This document shows positions 33,586 to 42,941 of a DNA stretch of 64,000 nucleotides, piece by piece; position 1 is the stretch's first letter; every line of letters starts with the position of its first letter. Where the stretch lies: positions 62,001 through 126,000 of the forward strand of contig JAXMOK010000001.1 of NCBI GenBank assembly GCA_034669965.1, written 5' to 3'. The stretch is from HXMU1420-13 sp034669965. Lineage in GTDB: Bacteria; Bacteroidota; Rhodothermia; Balneolales; Balneolaceae. A program made the translations under genes and the position numbers. The notes beneath the pieces are model-generated. The model searched no databases and was not told the DNA's origin. It was given only the letters and a program-made list of their open reading frames with translations.

Positions 33586-35709
33586 CTATAGAATAATTAC
33601 AATTTTACGGATGGTTTCTTGTCCGAATTCATCGTCAAGTGTGTCTTGGTTTACAAAACGTGCAATGTAAACACCACTAGTAATTCGCTGCCTTGAATCC
33701 GTCAATAAATTCCAAAAATTAGACCCTGAACCATTATCATGTTCTATGGTTTTAATTTTTTCTCCAATCTCAGTATAAATTTCTATTGTACATTTTCGTG
33801 GTAATCCATAAAACCCGATACGGTCAAATTCTATACCAGCATCTGTATCCAAGCTTAAAGCTGCTCCTGCTCTTGGACTGTATGGATTTGGAACCACTCT
33901 AATTTCGGATAATAATTCACCGGGAGGGCCGAGTAGTCTCGCTGGATCGTAACTTTGAGAATAGTATCTGTTACTTATTAATCGATTACCAGTGGGTGTT
34001 GCACCGGTATTATCAGAATTAACCGAACCTACACTTACAATGTAGTAATAGTAATCTCGCCCACGAATTGGAACGTCGAGTAAAAAAGCTCCAGGATTTG
34101 TGACACGATCTGCTTCTCCATCGCTAACTCTACGTTCACTTGCATCTGTTTCGTAAAGTAATTCATACTCATTATCTACAGCACCGGAAGTTCTATAGAT
34201 TTGGAATCCTTGAATGTCAGCTTCATTTCCATCATACTCCCATTCTAATCTTATTCCATCTCCCGCTGAAAACACTTGGAAAATACTAGGTGGTTCTGGT
34301 GACTTAGGTATAGCATAGCCTGATTTATAGTTTTCAATCGCACGTTCAAAGGTCTGGAACAAAGAGTCTCTGCCTTGAAAGACTACTTCATTTTTCTCAA
34401 TGGCTGTAATTTCTCCATTTTTAAATGCAGCACCGGTTGTACCGGCAAGTTCACGTGATATTCCGGATGATGCTTCCGCAATTACAATGGTCACACTATC
34501 ACCAAAAGCGAGGTCATAAGGTCCATAGCCGTATGTATATGCTTGTCCACCATCTTCACCTAGTGATGGATTTCCACTTGGATCAATAAATCCGGAATAC
34601 CCACTCGGTTCTACCACATATGCGTGGCGTGGTGTTACCCGTCCTTTACTCATCATTGCATATTCTTCTTCCATTTTACCAGCGTCAAACGGATCGTTGT
34701 TGAAATATAATTTATCGTCGTTATGTTCGTACGACATGGTAAATGGCTGATTCGGATCATCGGCAGGATTATCAACTGAGCCGGGTGCTTGTAACGTTAC
34801 TGTGCCTACAAAATGATAAGCACCCAAACGGCCTGTAGTGTCATCAGGAGCTAAATATCCCCCCGTAGTATTGGGCACAAAAATAGGTGCGCCTATGTTA
34901 TCGTAATTAACATCTGAATTTGGCCAGTATCCGTGCCAAGCAAATGAAGCTCGGAATTGTTCCGGCTCTTCTGGTCTCCACCCATCTCCACGCTGATCGT
35001 TCATTGTGTTAATTCCCCAACCGGAAGCATTACCAATGGTATATCGGGTAGCTTTAACAGGTGCCATTCGGTTTAAGAAAAATGGAATAAATCCTTCTAA
35101 ATCCTGGCCCGGAAGTTCGATTTCGGGATCTGAATCAATATTGCCGGTATTAATAAAGGTATACTCGAGTACATGATAATTATCGTGATACTGCTGGCTG
35201 AATTGTTTAATAGTCCTCTTTACTGTAACTCCAATCAAAGTATTAACAACGATTCGAATTTCTCTATCTGCTTCCATGTCAGGATCAATACGATCATTTT
35301 GAACGTCTTTCGAAATAGAAAGCACACCATCAACATACACTTCAGGAGGTGGAAACTTACTAACCGTTTCTATACTCACAGGATAGAATTCGCCAATTCC
35401 GGTTACTCGTGGGCCAACATGTACTACTCTTTTGTTCCAAGTTGTAAAACCATCGTTAAAATTTTCAACGCCCAACCAAAAGCCCTTCATGGCCATGGCA
35501 TCTTGCCCGCTGTAAATTGCCGGCCATTGCCAGCCACCCTGTTGGGCATTAATGAATCCACTTTCGATTTCTGAGCCAATACTTGCGTAATAATTATGAA
35601 ACGAACCCGCGGAAAGCCATCTATTTTCAATTTGTGCAAACGCATCAGCTGAAAGAAAAACAGCCACAAAGAAAACACAAATATGGATATATAAATTCTT
35701 ATTTCTCAT
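33586..35709 (-). CDS. Large surface protein with FN3-type domain and PNPYSP-type C-terminus
   Basis: A 707-residue exported protein (signal peptide about 1-25, ending AFA). No enzyme motif is seen. Residues about 475-585 look like a fibronectin III-type domain (PEPPSIFQVFSAGDGIRLEWEYDG, then QGFQIYRTS). The last 110 residues contain VVPNPYSPRAG and SGVYIARF and end with a hydrophobic IRKIVIIL, a variant type IX-like C-terminal domain. Related proteins occur repeatedly next to TonB receptors in this group of bacteria. It starts 30 bases after the receptor gene stop. Probably a receptor-associated surface or ligand-binding protein. Confidence 0.8.
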   Translation of the reverse strand: MRNKNLYIHICVFFVAVFLSADAFAQIENRWLSAGSFHNYYASIGSEIESGFINAQQGGWQWPAIYSGQDAMAMKGFWLGVENFNDGFTTWNKRVVHVGPRVTGIGEFYPVSIETVSKFPPPEVYVDGVLSISKDVQNDRIDPDMEADREIRIVVNTLIGVTVKRTIKQFSQQYHDNYHVLEYTFINTGNIDSDPEIELPGQDLEGFIPFFLNRMAPVKATRYTIGNASGWGINTMNDQRGDGWRPEEPEQFRASFAWHGYWPNSDVNYDNIGAPIFVPNTTGGYLAPDDTTGRLGAYHFVGTVTLQAPGSVDNPADDPNQPFTMSYEHNDDKLYFNNDPFDAGKMEEEYAMMSKGRVTPRHAYVVEPSGYSGFIDPSGNPSLGEDGGQAYTYGYGPYDLAFGDSVTIVIAEASSGISRELAGTTGAAFKNGEITAIEKNEVVFQGRDSLFQTFERAIENYKSGYAIPKSPEPPSIFQVFSAGDGIRLEWEYDGNEADIQGFQIYRTSGAVDNEYELLYETDASERRVSDGEADRVTNPGAFLLDVPIRGRDYYYYIVSVGSVNSDNTGATPTGNRLISNRYYSQSYDPARLLGPPGELLSEIRVVPNPYSPRAGAALSLDTDAGIEFDRIGFYGLPRKCTIEIYTEIGEKIKTIEHDNGSGSNFWNLLTDSRQRITSGVYIARFVNQDTLDDEFGQETIRKIVIIL

Positions 35710-35739
35710 GTTAAAATGACGTTTTAAAATCTTACCTAA

Positions 35740-38700
35740 TTAAAATGAAAACTTGATGCCGAAACGAATGGTCCGCGGATCAAGGAAATTAAAAAATTGT
35801 TGATCTGGCATATTGATGTATGCTTTGTCGTCGAGTACCTGGCTCACAAAACCGCCATCGGCTTTTACATACTGCCCGTTTACAAATTGGTAGTACTCTC
35901 TTTCGCTGGTATCGAAGTAAAGTGCTCGGCCATTTGGGTTTGTAATAGTAGACAAGTCTGAGGTTGCCTCTATAGGTACGTACTCAACATCAGAAGGACG
36001 ATAATCACCCGGTTTATCAGATCCTGGTACACTTTGATTTAGCACACCGATTTCATCTAGTTTGTCTTCAGGTAAATGCAAGGATCGCATATAATCTAGG
36101 TAATCGTTACCGTTAACTAAACCGGAGTTGAAGATGTTGAAATTACGACGATTGATTACGTTCGAAATATCTGCAAAGAAGCTGATATTGGAACCATCTT
36201 TCAAATAGAAATTCTTGTTTAAACGTAGACTGGTGCCCCAGGTGTCTCTATATTTTAAGTTATTTGATAATCCCGGAATATTTCCGCCGCCTGTGTAGGT
36301 AAAGTAATAACCGGCTTTCCAACTAACCAAAGGCACTAATTGCCAACCGCCAAGTGGATGACCTCCCAATATTTCAGGTCCTAAATCTTCAGGAGTTCTA
36401 AAATAAAGCTGCAATCGTGCAAAAGGACGTGGGATTGGGCGTGTTATTGCATTTGAGTTAGTTTCGCGATCATATTCACGTTGTTGGAAAGGGTTCTCAT
36501 AATTTACTAGAGTGCCGAAGAATCCTCGCTTCTGAACATCGTAGGTATAATTGATCTCGCCCCAGAAATATTTACCTCTTTGTTTTCTAAAGGTAAACTC
36601 GACGCCTCGAATATCTCGATAGAAAAATGGTTGAATGGTACTATATGAAAAACCACCTCGTGCTACGTAAGATTGAGATGCCGGATCGTTCGTAATATCT
36701 TTGTAGTACCCACTTATTCTAATCAAATAGGTGTCTAAAATATTTTGCTCAAAACCAACTTCATAAGCTACCGTTTTAGCTAGTGGGCTATCCGGCGAAG
36801 CTAATCGAGTAACCGTATTCGTGTTAGGTTCGATTCTTACCAAATATAACGTAGATGGCTCAGGCAATTGTAACGCATGCCCATAGTTAAAGAAAAGCTT
36901 GCTGTTATCAGTTATTGGAAATGAAACTCCTACCCTAGGCTGTAAAAATAATTGTGGCTTTACTCTGGAAGTTGAAACCGTATCAAGTGCGGGGGCAAAA
37001 CCGGGAGCAAAAATAGTTGAATAAGGCTCATAATCATACCAATCTACATTTGGGTTCACATAATCTAACCGAAGCCCCAAATTTGCAATCATGCCATCAA
37101 ATTCGATCTTATCCTGAACATAACCTGCAATGCGATATGGCTTATTATTCCAAGTGTTATTTACATTACTGGATTTCAGGTTTTTATCGAAACGACCATA
37201 GTTAACCTCGCTGTGCGTTCGAACAATATCGATACCGGCCTTTACCAAGTTAAATCTGTTCATTTGACTTGTAATGCTGGCCTTAATCGTAAGATCAGAT
37301 ACCTGACTGCTATCGCGTGATGTACTCATCCCTATACCCATTCGCATTCCCGATGCAATACCGAATGACGTTGCTTCGAAGAAACCAAAAGGAGCTTCAT
37401 CAAAATCTACACCACCAATGGTTACTGCAGTAGTTGAATCGCGATAGTCGCCCGGATTAGTAGAATTTCTTGAAAAGTAATTATTTATGCTGATTTCATA
37501 GAAGGTGTTCTCATTTAGCGAATGCGTAAACTCAGCGCCAATATTTGCATTAACACGTTCTGACGGTGCCCAATAATCGCTGGCATATAAACGAGTATCA
37601 ATAAAGCTTACTTGATCCATGCTACTTGAAATTCCCGATGGCGATACAAAAAAGCCGGGATTCCCTGACTGGCTGGCACCGGTACCGGTTTCAAGGCTGT
37701 ATAAACCATCAATAGATAGCTTCATTCCATCACCAACATTACTGGTAAGCCTTGTTTGAAAGGTTGTTTGCTTGTACCGATCTCTGGAAAGAGGCACGAT
37801 ATACATATTCTGGGTTTGGCGAAGTGAAGAGCTGAATCGAAGATTTCCAAGTTTTTCGCTAATTCCCGGAACCGGACCGCCAATGGTCAAATCAATTTCA
37901 TAATCGGGATTGGTGATAGCAAAATCTTTGCGATGCTGCCATAAAAATGCTTGTTGCGCAGCTTCCGGGGTTAAATCGTTAGTTGGGTCGTCATCGGCTA
38001 ATAGCGATTTCGAAAACTCATTCCATCCCTGGAATTCGGGGTGGCTATCTTGTGTGTATTGATCCCAAGCACCATTTTGAGTACCGGTCCACGCTACATC
38101 GTCATCTAAATAAGGGCGCAACCAATAGGAATTAGGGTCGTTAATTTTTTGCCCCACATTTTTTGCTTGAGGCGGGGTAATTCTAAATAATCCTTCAACC
38201 GTGTAGCGATCCGAACTACCTTCTTTGCTGGTTACGTTAATCAAACCGGATCTTAAGTCGCCATATTCTGCATTAAACCCACCGGTTTGAACTTGCACTG
38301 ATTGAATTGAAGTAACACTGATACCGGTAAATGGGCTGTTATCTCTACCCGATCTCAAGTTAAAACCATTAAGATTAAACGCTACTTCGTCGGAACCGCT
38401 ACCACGTATACTTAATCCTTCTACCCCTGCCTGCAAGCCAATTACACTGGCAACACTTGTTACAGGAAGAGCCTTGATATCATCTGTACTGATGTTTGCT
38501 TGGCTCGAAGAAACATCTTTTCGAACAACAGGTTGTTCTGCGGTAACAACTATTTCTTCTCCTTCGATAGTCTGTTCCGACATTTCAAAATTTTGCTGAG
38601 TTGTTAACCCGGTATTTACTTCAACATTTTCGATGATGGAAGTTGCGAAGCCAATAAAAGAGGCCCGTAATGTATATACTCCCGGATCCACATTTAAAAT

Positions 38701-38883
38701 TTGATAATACCCATCCGCTGAAGAAGCAGCACCTTGAACCGTGCCTTCAATAAGGATACTTACTCCGGGTAGTGGCTCACCTTCGCTGTCGGTAACAAAT
38801 CCGGTAATTTTACCGGTTTGAGCAACTACCGAGCCCGAACACAAGACGAAAATGAGAAGTGTTAATAGCCTGTTTTTTACCAT
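35740..38883 (-). CDS. TonB-dependent receptor with carboxypeptidase-regulatory N-terminus
   Basis: A 1047-residue outer-membrane receptor that uses TonB energy to import a ligand. Order: signal peptide (about 1-21), CarboxypepD_reg-like domain (about 24-100, GKITGFVTDSEGEPLPGVSILIEGT in part), a short SusC-like linker with EEIVVTAEQPVV, plug domain (about 115-235) and a large beta-barrel ending in GIKFSF with a terminal aromatic residue. Length is in the SusC/CirA range. No SusD gene is nearby; the accompanying genes are an FN3-type protein, a PorV-like barrel and two NHL-type surface proteins. The ligand is unknown. Upstream (38884-39212) is 329 bases of AT-rich DNA without a gene. Confidence 0.92.
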   Translation of the reverse strand: MVKNRLLTLLIFVLCSGSVVAQTGKITGFVTDSEGEPLPGVSILIEGTVQGAASSADGYYQILNVDPGVYTLRASFIGFATSIIENVEVNTGLTTQQNFEMSEQTIEGEEIVVTAEQPVVRKDVSSSQANISTDDIKALPVTSVASVIGLQAGVEGLSIRGSGSDEVAFNLNGFNLRSGRDNSPFTGISVTSIQSVQVQTGGFNAEYGDLRSGLINVTSKEGSSDRYTVEGLFRITPPQAKNVGQKINDPNSYWLRPYLDDDVAWTGTQNGAWDQYTQDSHPEFQGWNEFSKSLLADDDPTNDLTPEAAQQAFLWQHRKDFAITNPDYEIDLTIGGPVPGISEKLGNLRFSSSLRQTQNMYIVPLSRDRYKQTTFQTRLTSNVGDGMKLSIDGLYSLETGTGASQSGNPGFFVSPSGISSSMDQVSFIDTRLYASDYWAPSERVNANIGAEFTHSLNENTFYEISINNYFSRNSTNPGDYRDSTTAVTIGGVDFDEAPFGFFEATSFGIASGMRMGIGMSTSRDSSQVSDLTIKASITSQMNRFNLVKAGIDIVRTHSEVNYGRFDKNLKSSNVNNTWNNKPYRIAGYVQDKIEFDGMIANLGLRLDYVNPNVDWYDYEPYSTIFAPGFAPALDTVSTSRVKPQLFLQPRVGVSFPITDNSKLFFNYGHALQLPEPSTLYLVRIEPNTNTVTRLASPDSPLAKTVAYEVGFEQNILDTYLIRISGYYKDITNDPASQSYVARGGFSYSTIQPFFYRDIRGVEFTFRKQRGKYFWGEINYTYDVQKRGFFGTLVNYENPFQQREYDRETNSNAITRPIPRPFARLQLYFRTPEDLGPEILGGHPLGGWQLVPLVSWKAGYYFTYTGGGNIPGLSNNLKYRDTWGTSLRLNKNFYLKDGSNISFFADISNVINRRNFNIFNSGLVNGNDYLDYMRSLHLPEDKLDEIGVLNQSVPGSDKPGDYRPSDVEYVPIEATSDLSTITNPNGRALYFDTSEREYYQFVNGQYVKADGGFVSQVLDDKAYINMPDQQFFNFLDPRTIRFGIKFSF

Positions 38884-39212
38884 AGTGAGTTTACAATTGA
38901 GCCTGTTGATATGTACCTATCCGAGACCCCAGATTTGATAAATTTTTGATGTACGAATTGTATCAAAATATCGACCACAAAGGAAAGCGTTACACTAATT
39001 TTCATTTAAAAAAATGTATATCCATGCCAATGATTTTAAATTTGCAAAACTTCTGAGAAAAAATTCATTTATTAAATTTATTACACTAATTTAGCTGATT
39101 GGCTAACTTGCTAATAACTTATCATACAGCACTTTAGGGCATCCCTATAAATATTACTACTCTCATTGTGCTCTTCTAATTTTTCTTTTTATCATCATTT
39201 TTTTTCAAAACT
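38884..39212. other. 329-base divergent promoter region, no gene
   Basis: AT-rich intergenic DNA between the divergent TonB receptor and tryptophan dioxygenase genes. It holds TTTTGAT (38944-38950) and ATCAAAA (38962-38968) as a 7-base inverted repeat, and a TAAATTTG box at 39037-39044 that matches the Bacteroidota TAnnTTTG promoter pattern on the plus strand. These are AT-rich matches of low weight. Confidence 0.4.
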
Positions 39213-39221
39213 GTGCGAGAA

Positions 39222-40001
39222 ATGAATTTAACCTATTCAAAATACCTCGAGGTTGATACACTCACCTCCATTCAAAAATTAAAGTCGAAACCGGAAGAAC
39301 ATGATGAGATGCTTTTCATCATAATTCATCAAACATATGAGCTTTGGTTTAAACAGATTCTGCACGAATTCAGCAAATTAAGAGATGACCTGAAGAAAGG
39401 AGAAAGCTGGCATGCGATTAAGACTTTAAGACGCATTCTAACCATAATGAAAACATTAGTTTCTCAGGTTGATATTCTGGAAACTATGACCCCACTTGAG
39501 TTTAATAGTTTTAGATCATTTTTAGGACAGTCTACAGGTTTTCAATCGGTTCAGTTTAGGGAGATAGAAATACTTTGTGGTTTACGATTACCTATGATGT
39601 TAAAAGCTCACGAAGGCGATGATAAAACAATAGATTTGTTAACTGCCCGAATGAAAGAATCAACTATCTGGGAGAGCTTTTGCGAGTACTTAACTCAGAA
39701 AGGATTTCCGGTTTCCCCGGTTCGTGAAAATGAAGTTGGTTTAATGTTCAATACTTCCGAAGAGATTCAAAAACAACTTGTTCAGGTTATGAAAACAGCT
39801 CCTGAGCTAGCGATAGTTTGCGAGTTATTAGTAGATTTTGATGAAGGATTACAAGAATGGCGCTACCGACATGTAAAAATGGTTGAACGAACCATCGGCA
39901 GAAAAAAGGGAACAGGTGGTTCTGCTGGGGTCGATTATCTTAAGAAAACAACCAATCATGCAATTTTTCCGGATCTTTGGGCAATTCGGACAGAATTCTA
40001 G
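39222..40001 (+). CDS. kynA: Tryptophan 2,3-dioxygenase
   Basis: A 259-residue haem enzyme that opens the indole ring of tryptophan to N-formylkynurenine. The N-terminal MNLTYSKYLEVDTLTSIQ, HDEMLFIIIHQTYELWFKQ and RSFLGQSTGFQS segments are the family hallmarks, with HVKMVERTIG near the C-terminus carrying the proximal haem histidine region. I prefer ATG at 39222; a GTG at 39213 would add three residues. Length is slightly below the usual 270-280. It is followed after 78 bases by a kynureninase-like gene, so the two probably form a tryptophan-to-anthranilate route. Confidence 0.93.
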   Translation: MNLTYSKYLEVDTLTSIQKLKSKPEEHDEMLFIIIHQTYELWFKQILHEFSKLRDDLKKGESWHAIKTLRRILTIMKTLVSQVDILETMTPLEFNSFRSFLGQSTGFQSVQFREIEILCGLRLPMMLKAHEGDDKTIDLLTARMKESTIWESFCEYLTQKGFPVSPVRENEVGLMFNTSEEIQKQLVQVMKTAPELAIVCELLVDFDEGLQEWRYRHVKMVERTIGRKKGTGGSAGVDYLKKTTNHAIFPDLWAIRTEF

Positions 40002-40079
40002 CCTAGATTTCCTATCATTTGAACTTTCACTCAATTAAAAGTATTAGCCTAGAAACTAGTTTTTAATCTACCTTATTTT

Positions 40080-41267
40080 ATGTCTGAAATCGACCAGCTT
40101 GCGAAACGTCTCCAACCTCACTATGCTCATTTTGATGTAGCTAACCGACTCTTATTTACCGGGCATTCGCATCAAGCCTGGCCGGATGTTGCACGAGAAG
40201 GTCAGGTTGAATATTTCGATATCTGTGCCCGCGAAGTAGATAAAAAGTGGGACATTGCGATGGAAAAAACTGAAGTTCTTCGAAATTACCTAAGAGAGTA
40301 TTACGACGACCCTGATGGGTTTTACTGCCGTGAAGAAAGCACTCATTTTCTGATGGTTAGCCTGATGAGTAGCTTTGACTTGAAGAATAAACCGAAAATC
40401 ATTACGACCGATGGCGAATTTCACTCAATGCATCGCCAACTGAAACGCCTAGAAGAAGATGGATTAGAAGTAACAAGCGTTCCAGTCGATCCAGATGAAA
40501 GCTTTGCAACACGCATCATCAAAGAGATTGATGTAAAAACGTCGGCAATAATGCTTTCTCGAGTTTACTTCGAAACTAGTTTAATTAATAGTCACTTATC
40601 AGAAATTGCAGCTGCTGCACGTGTTCAAGGTATACCTGTAATCATTGATGATTACCATGGTACAAATGTAGTTCCACTCTCGCTACGCGAAGCAGATTTG
40701 GAAGATTGCTTTATATTAATCGGCGGCTATAAATATCTACAATGGGGTGAAGCTAACTGTTTCTTGCGTTTCCCTAAAAATTGTGAGTATCGCCCAGCAA
40801 TTACAGGCTGGTTTGCCTCTTTCAGCACGTTGGAACATCCACGCACTGATGCACCAGTAAACTATGATCATTCCGATCAACGATTTGCAAGCGCCACCTA
40901 CGATCCTTCATCACAATTTAGAGCAGCTAAAGTAGTTGATTTTTTTAAGGATCAAGGACTCACTCCAGATATACTTCGTTCACAATATGAAGCACAAGTT
41001 GGAAGGCTTAGAAGTTTATTTTTACAGCAAGATTTTGATCCAAATAAGATCAAATTAACTCATAATGAGGCTCTTTCAAGAAACGGTGGATTTTTGTCAC
41101 TCACATCACCAAAAGCAAGAGAAATAAAAGCGGATTTGATGCAACGGAATATCTATACAGACGCTCGAAATGAAATCCTTCGTTTAGGCCCCGCACCGTA
41201 CACAACTACTTCGCAAATCGAAGAAATGATTGGTGAGCTAAAGGCTTCGGTAGAGAAAATTTTGTAA
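40080..41267 (+). CDS. Kynureninase-like PLP enzyme (class V aminotransferase fold)
   Basis: A 395-residue fold-type I PLP enzyme. The motif GGYKYLQWGEANCFLRF (about 217-233) carries the probable PLP-binding Lys, DDYHGTN (about 192-198) the Asp that holds the pyridine nitrogen. The position next to tryptophan dioxygenase points to kynureninase, which splits kynurenine to anthranilate and alanine. It is shorter than classical KynU (about 415) and the flanking motifs differ from those I know, so I leave the symbol empty. A kynurenine aminotransferase or a cysteine-desulfurase-like role is less likely. No kynurenine formamidase is seen here. Confidence 0.75.
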   Translation: MSEIDQLAKRLQPHYAHFDVANRLLFTGHSHQAWPDVAREGQVEYFDICAREVDKKWDIAMEKTEVLRNYLREYYDDPDGFYCREESTHFLMVSLMSSFDLKNKPKIITTDGEFHSMHRQLKRLEEDGLEVTSVPVDPDESFATRIIKEIDVKTSAIMLSRVYFETSLINSHLSEIAAAARVQGIPVIIDDYHGTNVVPLSLREADLEDCFILIGGYKYLQWGEANCFLRFPKNCEYRPAITGWFASFSTLEHPRTDAPVNYDHSDQRFASATYDPSSQFRAAKVVDFFKDQGLTPDILRSQYEAQVGRLRSLFLQQDFDPNKIKLTHNEALSRNGGFLSLTSPKAREIKADLMQRNIYTDARNEILRLGPAPYTTTSQIEEMIGELKASVEKIL

Positions 41268-41333
41268 GGAATGGGTTTGGGAGTGATCTAACGTTATTAA
41301 ATAACAAAGATCAATTCGACAAATCTCAAACAA

Positions 41334-41690
41334 ATGGCAATCTATAATCTTGAAGATAGAACACTTGATTTTGCAAAGCGTGTAAGAAATTTTGTAAAGC
41401 AAATCCCAAAAAATCTTATCACAATTGAAGACACCAAACAATTAATCCGGTCATCCGGGTCTGTTGGCGCAAACTATATTGAAGCGAATGAAGCTTTAAG
41501 CAAAAAAGACTTCAAGTTTAGAATCAAAATTGCTCGGAAGGAAGCTAAAGAAAGTCGTTATTGGTTAAACCTAATTGAAGCTTATTCTAATTTAGATCTT
41601 GAAAATGAAAGACTCGCATTAATTGATGAGGCGACTCAATTACTTAAAATATTCAGCTCCATTTTAGTTAAAAGTGCATCGCACGATTAA
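41334..41690 (+). CDS. Four-helix-bundle protein (23S rRNA IVP family)
   Basis: A 118-residue four-helix-bundle protein, related to proteins encoded in 23S rRNA intervening sequences but here free-standing. The signatures are FAKRVRNFVKQIPK, IRSSGSVGANYIEANEA and FKFRIKIARKEAKESRYWLNLI. Family members are common, scattered and of unknown function. It lies 66 bases after the kynureninase-like gene; a 13-base palindrome GTTATT-A-AATAAC (41293-41305) lies between. It may be independent of both neighbours. Confidence 0.88.
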   Translation: MAIYNLEDRTLDFAKRVRNFVKQIPKNLITIEDTKQLIRSSGSVGANYIEANEALSKKDFKFRIKIARKEAKESRYWLNLIEAYSNLDLENERLALIDEATQLLKIFSSILVKSASHD

Positions 41691-41760
41691 TTATTGATTT
41701 AATATTGTTTGAATTTTGATAACTGTAATTTGAAATTTACTTTGCACCTCACATAATTTG

Positions 41761-41778
41761 CACATATATTTATATGTG
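41761..41778. promoter_or_regulatory. 18-base perfect palindrome upstream of recA (possible SOS box)
   Basis: CACATATA-TT-TATATGTG, a perfect inverted repeat, 67 bases before the recA start and 34 bases before a TAnnTTTG box. Its place fits a LexA-type operator, though it matches neither CTGT-N8-ACAG nor GAAC-N4-GTTC. AT richness makes chance symmetry more likely than for a GC-rich site. Confidence 0.45.
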
Positions 41779-41812
41779 TCTTGATGTGACAGGAACTGAC
41801 ACCCTCCCCCAC

Positions 41813-41820
41813 TATATTTG
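41813..41820 (+). promoter_or_regulatory. Candidate -7 element TATATTTG of recA
   Basis: Matches the Bacteroidota -7 pattern TAnnTTTG, 25 bases before the recA ATG. No clear -33 TTTG is seen at the usual distance. Another TAnnTTTG stands before purN. Confidence 0.4.
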
Positions 41821-41845
41821 AGAAAAATAAACAAAGCACAAAAAT

Positions 41846-42883
41846 ATGGCTAACGAAAACAAACTTAAAGCACTCGACATTGCTGTAGGGCAAATTGAAA
41901 AACAACATGGCAAAGGCACCATTATGAAATTGGGGGATAGTGCCTCGCAAGATGTTGATGTAATCTCGACCGGATCTATAATGGTTGATTACGCACTTGG
42001 TGTGCAAGGCGTACCTCGGGGTAGAATCACAGAAATTTACGGCCCTGAAGCATCCGGTAAAACAACCTTAGCGCTACAAGTAATTGCTCAAGCACAGAAA
42101 AATGGAGGCTATGCGGCTTTCATAGATGCGGAGCATGCCTTTGACCCAAGATACGCTCGGGCGCTTGGTATTAATACCGAAGAATTGCTGGTTTCGCAAC
42201 CCGATAGTGGTGAACAAGCCCTTGAAATTACAGAGACATTAATCCGATCAGGAGCATTAGATGTAATTGTAGTGGATTCGGTTGCTGCTTTGGTTCCGCG
42301 CGCTGAGCTTGAAGGTGAAATGGGCGATTCACACATGGGTTTACAGGCTCGATTGATGTCGCAGGCACTTAGAAAGATTACGGGGATTGTGAACAAAACG
42401 GCTACCTCGTGTATTTTTATAAATCAGGTACGTGAGAAAATTGGGGTTATGTTTGGTAATCCTGAAACAACTACCGGTGGACGTGCACTAAAATTCTATT
42501 CTTCGGTTCGGTTAGATATCCGCAGAATTGGTGCCATCAAAAAAGCTGACGAAGTAATTGGTAACCGTACCAAAGTTAAAGTGGCTAAAAATAAAGTAGC
42601 ACCTCCATTTAAAGTAGTAGAATTCAACATCATGTATGGAAAGGGTATTTCGAAAATCTCTGAAATTCTGGATTTATCTGTAGAATTTGACATTATCCAA
42701 AAAAGAGGAAGCTGGTTCCGCTACAATGGCGAACCAATTGGCCAAGGAGCTGATGCAGCGATGCAATTCCTGGAAGAAGATCCTGAATTATGTGATAATA
42801 TTGAGAAAGCCGTTCGCAAGAAATTGAATGGCATTGAAGATGAAGAACTAGTTTCTGAATCGGCAGCAACTGTAGAAGAGTAA
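41846..42883 (+). CDS. recA: Recombinase RecA
   Basis: A 345-residue DNA-dependent ATPase for strand exchange and SOS induction. Walker A is GPEASGKTTL (about 66-75), Walker B lies in VIVVDSVAAL, the L1/L2 DNA-binding loops around EGEMGDSHMGLQARLMSQALRKI (in part) and NPETTTGGRALKFY, and the C-terminal domain ends in an acidic tail. Length is normal. It has its own promoter region with a palindrome, and a hairpin terminator follows. Its common partner recX lies 3.1 kb downstream rather than adjacent. Confidence 0.98.
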   Translation: MANENKLKALDIAVGQIEKQHGKGTIMKLGDSASQDVDVISTGSIMVDYALGVQGVPRGRITEIYGPEASGKTTLALQVIAQAQKNGGYAAFIDAEHAFDPRYARALGINTEELLVSQPDSGEQALEITETLIRSGALDVIVVDSVAALVPRAELEGEMGDSHMGLQARLMSQALRKITGIVNKTATSCIFINQVREKIGVMFGNPETTTGGRALKFYSSVRLDIRRIGAIKKADEVIGNRTKVKVAKNKVAPPFKVVEFNIMYGKGISKISEILDLSVEFDIIQKRGSWFRYNGEPIGQGADAAMQFLEEDPELCDNIEKAVRKKLNGIEDEELVSESAATVEE

Positions 42884-42908
42884 GTACAGTTTACATATAT
42901 CTTTATTC

Positions 42909-42941
42909 AAAGGCGTTCGACTACTGTTAAACGCCTTTTTT
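42909..42941. terminator. Hairpin terminator between recA and convergent histidine kinase
   Basis: AGGCGTT / AACGCCT (7 bp, 42911-42917 and 42930-42936) with A/T extensions, followed by T6 on the plus strand. It serves recA and, since the kinase stop lies within it, the end of the opposing transcript as well. Confidence 0.82.

Noticed and set aside
35173..35574. 133-residue plus-strand frame inside the FN3-type surface protein gene
   Set aside because: Antisense shadow with Asn/Ile-rich low-complexity composition and no start context.
38944..38968. Operator upstream of the tryptophan dioxygenase
   Set aside because: The 7-base arms are AT-rich and 11 bases apart in an AT-rich gap, so chance is a sufficient explanation.
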